Positions 61,148 through 64,000 of a DNA stretch of 64,000 nucleotides are shown piece by piece. Each line of letters begins with the position of its first letter. Position 1 is the stretch's first letter. The stretch is from the NCBI RefSeq assembly GCF_014230305.1, contig NZ_JACLAU010000007.1:62001-126000 (forward strand). The letters are read 5' to 3'. Position numbers and translations under genes: made by a program. Below the pieces are notes generated by a model. That model worked only from the letters and a program-made list of their open reading frames with translations, did not search any database and was not told the DNA's origin. The stretch is from Novosphingobium aerophilum. Its GTDB lineage: Bacteria > Pseudomonadota > Alphaproteobacteria > Sphingomonadales > Sphingomonadaceae.

Positions 61148-62823
61148 GCTTGCCCCCCGAAGCGCCGCCAGAGTCTGGTGGCGCGTCCTTGTAACTCGCG
61201 CAACATAACAAGCGATGAACCGACCCTGGCGCGGTCTGATTCGAGTCGGTCGACCAGAATTTCCGGGGAACAGGGCAGCCGCGTGACGGGATCAAGGTAA
61301 CGCGGATAGAGAATCAGCGTGGCCGCGACCAGCTCGTCCAGGCTCCGCTGCCGTCCGCGACGATCCGGGATCGCTCCCAGATCGCGGGTCAGTCCCCAGC
61401 CGGCATAGAACGGCACGCCATGAGTGGTGACCGCCTTGCCCCGCATCAGAGCCTCGAATCCGGCCAGCGAGGTCAGCGTGTGCAGCGCGTCGACGCTGTC
61501 GATCAACGGCGCGATCGGGCTGTCGCGATCGATCTCGTCGGCCCACTGGCGGATCACCGGCTCGGCGATGTGCCCCGCCCGGTGCCCCGCTTCGACATCG
61601 GGATGCGGCCGATAGATGATCCAGGCATCGGGCTCGAGCGAGCGCGCGCGCTGCAGCAGTTCAAGATTGCCGCCCCCGGCCCCGCCGCTCAGCACCGAGC
61701 GGTCGTCGGCCACCTGGCCAGGCACCAGCACCCGGCGGCGGCCCGGTGCGGCGATCGCCACGGGCGCGCTGGCCCGGCCATACTTGCCGATCCCGGCGGC
61801 CACCAGACGCTGGCGCAGGGCGGCCGCGCGTCGCTGCAGGTCTGCGCCGATGTCTGCCTCGGCCAGCAGGTGCTCCAGATCGCTGGGCCCGGCGGGATCG
61901 AAGTAGACCCCCGCGTGATCGACGATGATCGACAGCGGAGGCACGCAATTGGCGCCGAGCCCGATCGAGCGGATGAACCCGTCCTCGATCTCTCCCACGG
62001 CGATCCCGCGGGCAGCAAGACCGGCAGGCAGATCGGGCGCGGTCCGGGATTTCCACGCGATCACGCGGCTGCCCGAGATCAGGGACCGGGTGCGACGGTC
62101 CGATGGCCGGGCGTGGCGGGGGCCGTCGCGCCCGTCCCACAGCAAGGCATCGACCGTGACGCGCTTCCAGGCGGCCACGCCATAGACCGCTGCGATCCGG
62201 CGGTTGGCATCGATCAGTCGGCGCCATTCGGCCAGGAGCGCGATGGCACCGGCCGGATCGATCGGCTCGCCGGTGAAGGGATCGCGCAGGTCCCACCCCG
62301 CGACCGCCCGCGTCGCCACCTCGGCTGCGCTCGTGGCACCCGCCCAGGGACCCTCGCCCAGCAGCTCGACCGGACGCCCCAGCAGCAGGCCGACCGCTGC
62401 CAGATCGTGGTCGGCCGCAGCGACGATCCGGTCCGCCTGCTCGGCCAGACGCCAGGGATCGCAGAGTGCGCTGATCGCCGGAATGCCATGGCGTCCGGCA
62501 TAGGGACCGATCAGGCAGGCGCGATCCGCCTCGCCCGCCGCCACGGCGTTGTCCTGCATCAGCCGGGCCTGCACAGCGCTGCCCGGCGCCAGCAGGGTCC
62601 GGCGCCCGTCGGGCAACCGCGCCGCCGCCGCCCAGAACGATCCGCCGACCCGCGCCGCGCGCAAGGCCGCGGCGATCCCGGCGGGATCGATCCAGTGATC
62701 CGCACCCGAACCGCTTGGGGAAACCTGGCCGGAGCCCGGAGCAGCCGGACTCGCCAGAGGCCCCGCCCGATGCCCGGGAAACGGTGGAATACGCAGGAAG
62801 GGCGGGTGCGGCCGGCTCGCCAT
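61144..62823 (-). CDS. kpsC: Beta-Kdo transferase KpsC-like, shortened first module
   Basis: 559 residues, versus about 650-680 for usual two-module KpsC. The C-terminal module is complete: EIEDGFIRSIGLG (279-290), GKYGR (346-350), LVPGQ (366-370), RPHPDVE (405-411), SLAGFEALMRGK (452-463) and PFYAGWG (471-477). The front part keeps only traces of the first module (about 124-210: WRLAEQADRIV, GEGPWAG, RDPFTGEPIDP). KpsC extends the poly-Kdo linker of group 2 capsules. It is coupled to kpsS and 7 bp from kdsA. Confidence 0.88.
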   Translation of the reverse strand: MASRPHPPFLRIPPFPGHRAGPLASPAAPGSGQVSPSGSGADHWIDPAGIAAALRAARVGGSFWAAAARLPDGRRTLLAPGSAVQARLMQDNAVAAGEADRACLIGPYAGRHGIPAISALCDPWRLAEQADRIVAAADHDLAAVGLLLGRPVELLGEGPWAGATSAAEVATRAVAGWDLRDPFTGEPIDPAGAIALLAEWRRLIDANRRIAAVYGVAAWKRVTVDALLWDGRDGPRHARPSDRRTRSLISGSRVIAWKSRTAPDLPAGLAARGIAVGEIEDGFIRSIGLGANCVPPLSIIVDHAGVYFDPAGPSDLEHLLAEADIGADLQRRAAALRQRLVAAGIGKYGRASAPVAIAAPGRRRVLVPGQVADDRSVLSGGAGGGNLELLQRARSLEPDAWIIYRPHPDVEAGHRAGHIAEPVIRQWADEIDRDSPIAPLIDSVDALHTLTSLAGFEALMRGKAVTTHGVPFYAGWGLTRDLGAIPDRRGRQRSLDELVAATLILYPRYLDPVTRLPCSPEILVDRLESDRARVGSSLVMLRELQGRATRLWRRFGGQA

Positions 62824-62830
62824 GGCGGGA

Positions 62831-63688
62831 TCAGGCCGCGACCACCGGACCGGTCTTCACCACGCGATCGATCGCCAGCAAGGGCCGCAGGAACGATTCC
62901 AGATCGGCCAGCGGCAGGGCCGAGGGACCGTCGCACCGGGCCTTGGCGGGATCGGGATGGGCCTCCAGGAACAGCCCGGCGATGCCCAGCGCCACGCCCG
63001 AGCGGGGCAGGGCCGCCGCCTGCTCGCCGCGCCCGTCGGCGCTGTCGGCACGGCCGCCGGGCCGCTGCAGGCTGTGGGTGACGTCGAAGATCACCGGGGC
63101 CATGGGCTTCATGAGGTCCATGCCGAGCATGTCGACCACCAGGTTGTTGTAACCGAAGCTGGTCCCCCGTTCGCACAGGAGGACGCGGTCATTCCCGGCT
63201 TCGGCGCACTTGGCGAGGATGTGGCGCATCTCCAGCGGGGCCAGGAACTGCGGCTTCTTGACGTTGATCACCGCCCCGGTGCGCGCCATGGCCACGACCA
63301 GATCGGTCTGCCGGGCGAGGAAGGCGGGCAACTGGATGATATCGGCCACTTCGGCCGCCGCCGCGGCCTGGTGCGGCTCGTGCACGTCGGTGATGACCGG
63401 CACGCCGAACCGGGCCTTGACTTCGGCCAGCAGGGCCAGCCCGGCCTCCAGCCCCGGCCCCCGGAACGAGGCGATCGAGGACCGGTTGGCCTTGTCGAAG
63501 CTGGCCTTGAACACATAGGGCAGGCCCAGCCGCGCGGTCACCGCGACCATGTGCGCGGCGACCTCGAACAGGGTGTCGCGATCCTCGATCACGTTCATCC
63601 CGGCGATCAGCACCAGCGGGGCCTCGTTCGCGAAGACGATGCCGGAGGGGAGCGTGACGGTGGCGGGGGGATCAGAGGCTGCGGTCAT
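62831..63688 (-). CDS. kdsA: 3-deoxy-8-phosphooctulonate synthase (Kdo-8-P synthase)
   Basis: 285 residues. [61 protein letters not shown] and [12 protein letters not shown] are the KdsA active-site stretches. It condenses PEP and arabinose-5-phosphate to Kdo-8-P. Kdo goes to LPS, and also to the KpsC/KpsS linker. Location 7 bp upstream of kpsC suggests a dedicated copy supplying capsule linker synthesis; whether a second housekeeping kdsA exists cannot be seen. Confidence 0.96.
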   Translation of the reverse strand: MTAASDPPATVTLPSGIVFANEAPLVLIAGMNVIEDRDTLFEVAAHMVAVTARLGLPYVFKASFDKANRSSIASFRGPGLEAGLALLAEVKARFGVPVITDVHEPHQAAAAAEVADIIQLPAFLARQTDLVVAMARTGAVINVKKPQFLAPLEMRHILAKCAEAGNDRVLLCERGTSFGYNNLVVDMLGMDLMKPMAPVIFDVTHSLQRPGGRADSADGRGEQAAALPRSGVALGIAGLFLEAHPDPAKARCDGPSALPLADLESFLRPLLAIDRVVKTGPVVAA

Positions 63689-63731
63689 GCGCGCGCCTTA
63701 ATCGGCTTGGTGCCCCGGTGCCAGCAGCCGA

Positions 63732-64000
63732 TCACGCGCTTTCCAGCATCCAGCGCAGTGTCTCGGCGATCGGTGGCGGCGCGAGAGGCCCGATCACCCC
63801 GGCCAGCCGGCCATGATCGCCCCACAGCCGGGGAATCTCGTTGGCCCGGGCGAACTGGGGATTGAAGCGGATCTCCATGGTCCGTCCGGCCGCGGCGCAG
63901 GCCTGGGCGATCACCTCGCGCAGGCTGACGGCCACGCCAGAGCAGATGTTGAACGTGCCTCCGACGGCCGCCGGGCAATCGACCAGGCGGGCATAGCAGT
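63732..64000 (-). CDS. NAD-dependent sugar epimerase/dehydratase, C-terminal part
   Basis: The gene runs past the right edge; about 89 codons are present, ending ETLRWMLESA. CYARLVDCPAAVGGTFNICSG, VSLREVIAQAC and RANEIPRLWGDHGRLAG match the C-terminus of short-chain extended sugar dehydratase/reductases, such as GDP-6-deoxymannose reductase-like enzymes. It probably makes an NDP-sugar for the same polysaccharide. About 40 bp separate it from kdsA, on the same strand. Confidence 0.75.
   Translation of the reverse strand, partial: CYARLVDCPAAVGGTFNICSGVAVSLREVIAQACAAAGRTMEIRFNPQFARANEIPRLWGDHGRLAGVIGPLAPPPIAETLRWMLESA

Overview
The window is GC-rich chromosomal DNA (visibly about two-thirds G+C or more) with very dense coding on both strands. 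Gene content and order point to an alphaproteobacterium of the order Sphingomonadales (Sphingomonas/Novosphingobium-like). The markers are ubiB-ubiE facing mutM-rpsT-dnaA, rpmH-rnpA-yidD-yidC-engB, secB facing tim44-mltA-smr, a 41-residue cysteine-free L36, several lineage-typical lipoprotein and DUF families, and many intergenic inverted repeats of the kind seen in sphingomonad genomes. No rRNA, tRNA, phage, insertion sequence, integrase or CRISPR array was seen. It reads as core chromosome with small accessory islands, and the genus cannot be fixed from this alone.

Layout. 1-9 kb: end of an unknown gene, then smr-mltA-tim44 (minus), secB, murJ-trpS, a TonB-like protein, a DUF4136 lipoprotein and dut. 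9-16 kb (minus): coaBC, two tandem paralogous polytopic membrane proteins, ubiB and ubiE. 15-18.5 kb (plus): mutM, rpsT with promoter and terminator, dnaA. 18.6-27 kb: a membrane chemoreceptor, moeB-like E1 plus GMC oxidoreductase, a sirtuin, dapB, a membrane CAAX-type protease, nth and a small lipoprotein. 27-35.6 kb (minus): a dicarboxylate/amino-acid symporter, dapE with an S1/P1 nuclease and a GST, a repeat-rich gap, then the rpmH-rnpA-yidD-yidC-engB set. 35.6-42.8 kb: a COG3904-like protein, yifB, barstar, cyclophilin, an HxlR regulator facing a CC_3452 protein, a HAD hydrolase, rpmJ and galE. 43-49 kb: two DUF4136 envelope proteins flanking a PDZ/M48 protease, an M14 carboxypeptidase and an S9 peptidase. 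49-57.7 kb: cdd, a GH25-like protein, UPF0262, dnaB, a VapBC toxin-antitoxin pair, rpoZ, DUF3667 and ftsH. 57.8-64 kb: a polysaccharide locus (glycosyltransferase, kpsS, kpsC, kdsA, sugar epimerase) with a divergent lipid-desaturase gene inside it.

Genes that work together. kdsA makes Kdo-8-phosphate, the precursor of the sugar that KpsC and KpsS attach to the lipid anchor of group 2-type capsules, so kdsA-kpsC-kpsS is a coherent anchor-synthesis unit running into a sugar epimerase at the right edge. rpmH-rnpA-yidD-yidC-engB, coaBC-dut and ubiE/ubiB are classical housekeeping groups. rpsT, rpmH, rpmJ and rpoZ share one promoter layout (TTGAC, 17 bp, then a TA-starting hexamer). vapBC has its own twin-palindrome operator.

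Most unusual points: a structured repeat whose two copies show compensatory base changes, the tandem membrane-protein paralogs, a KpsC that keeps only one complete transferase module, a CarF/TMEM189-type desaturase in a capsule locus, a GH25-like protein with altered catalytic acids, and in-frame minisatellites in two exported proteins. I did not find a clearly new multi-gene defence or mobile system.
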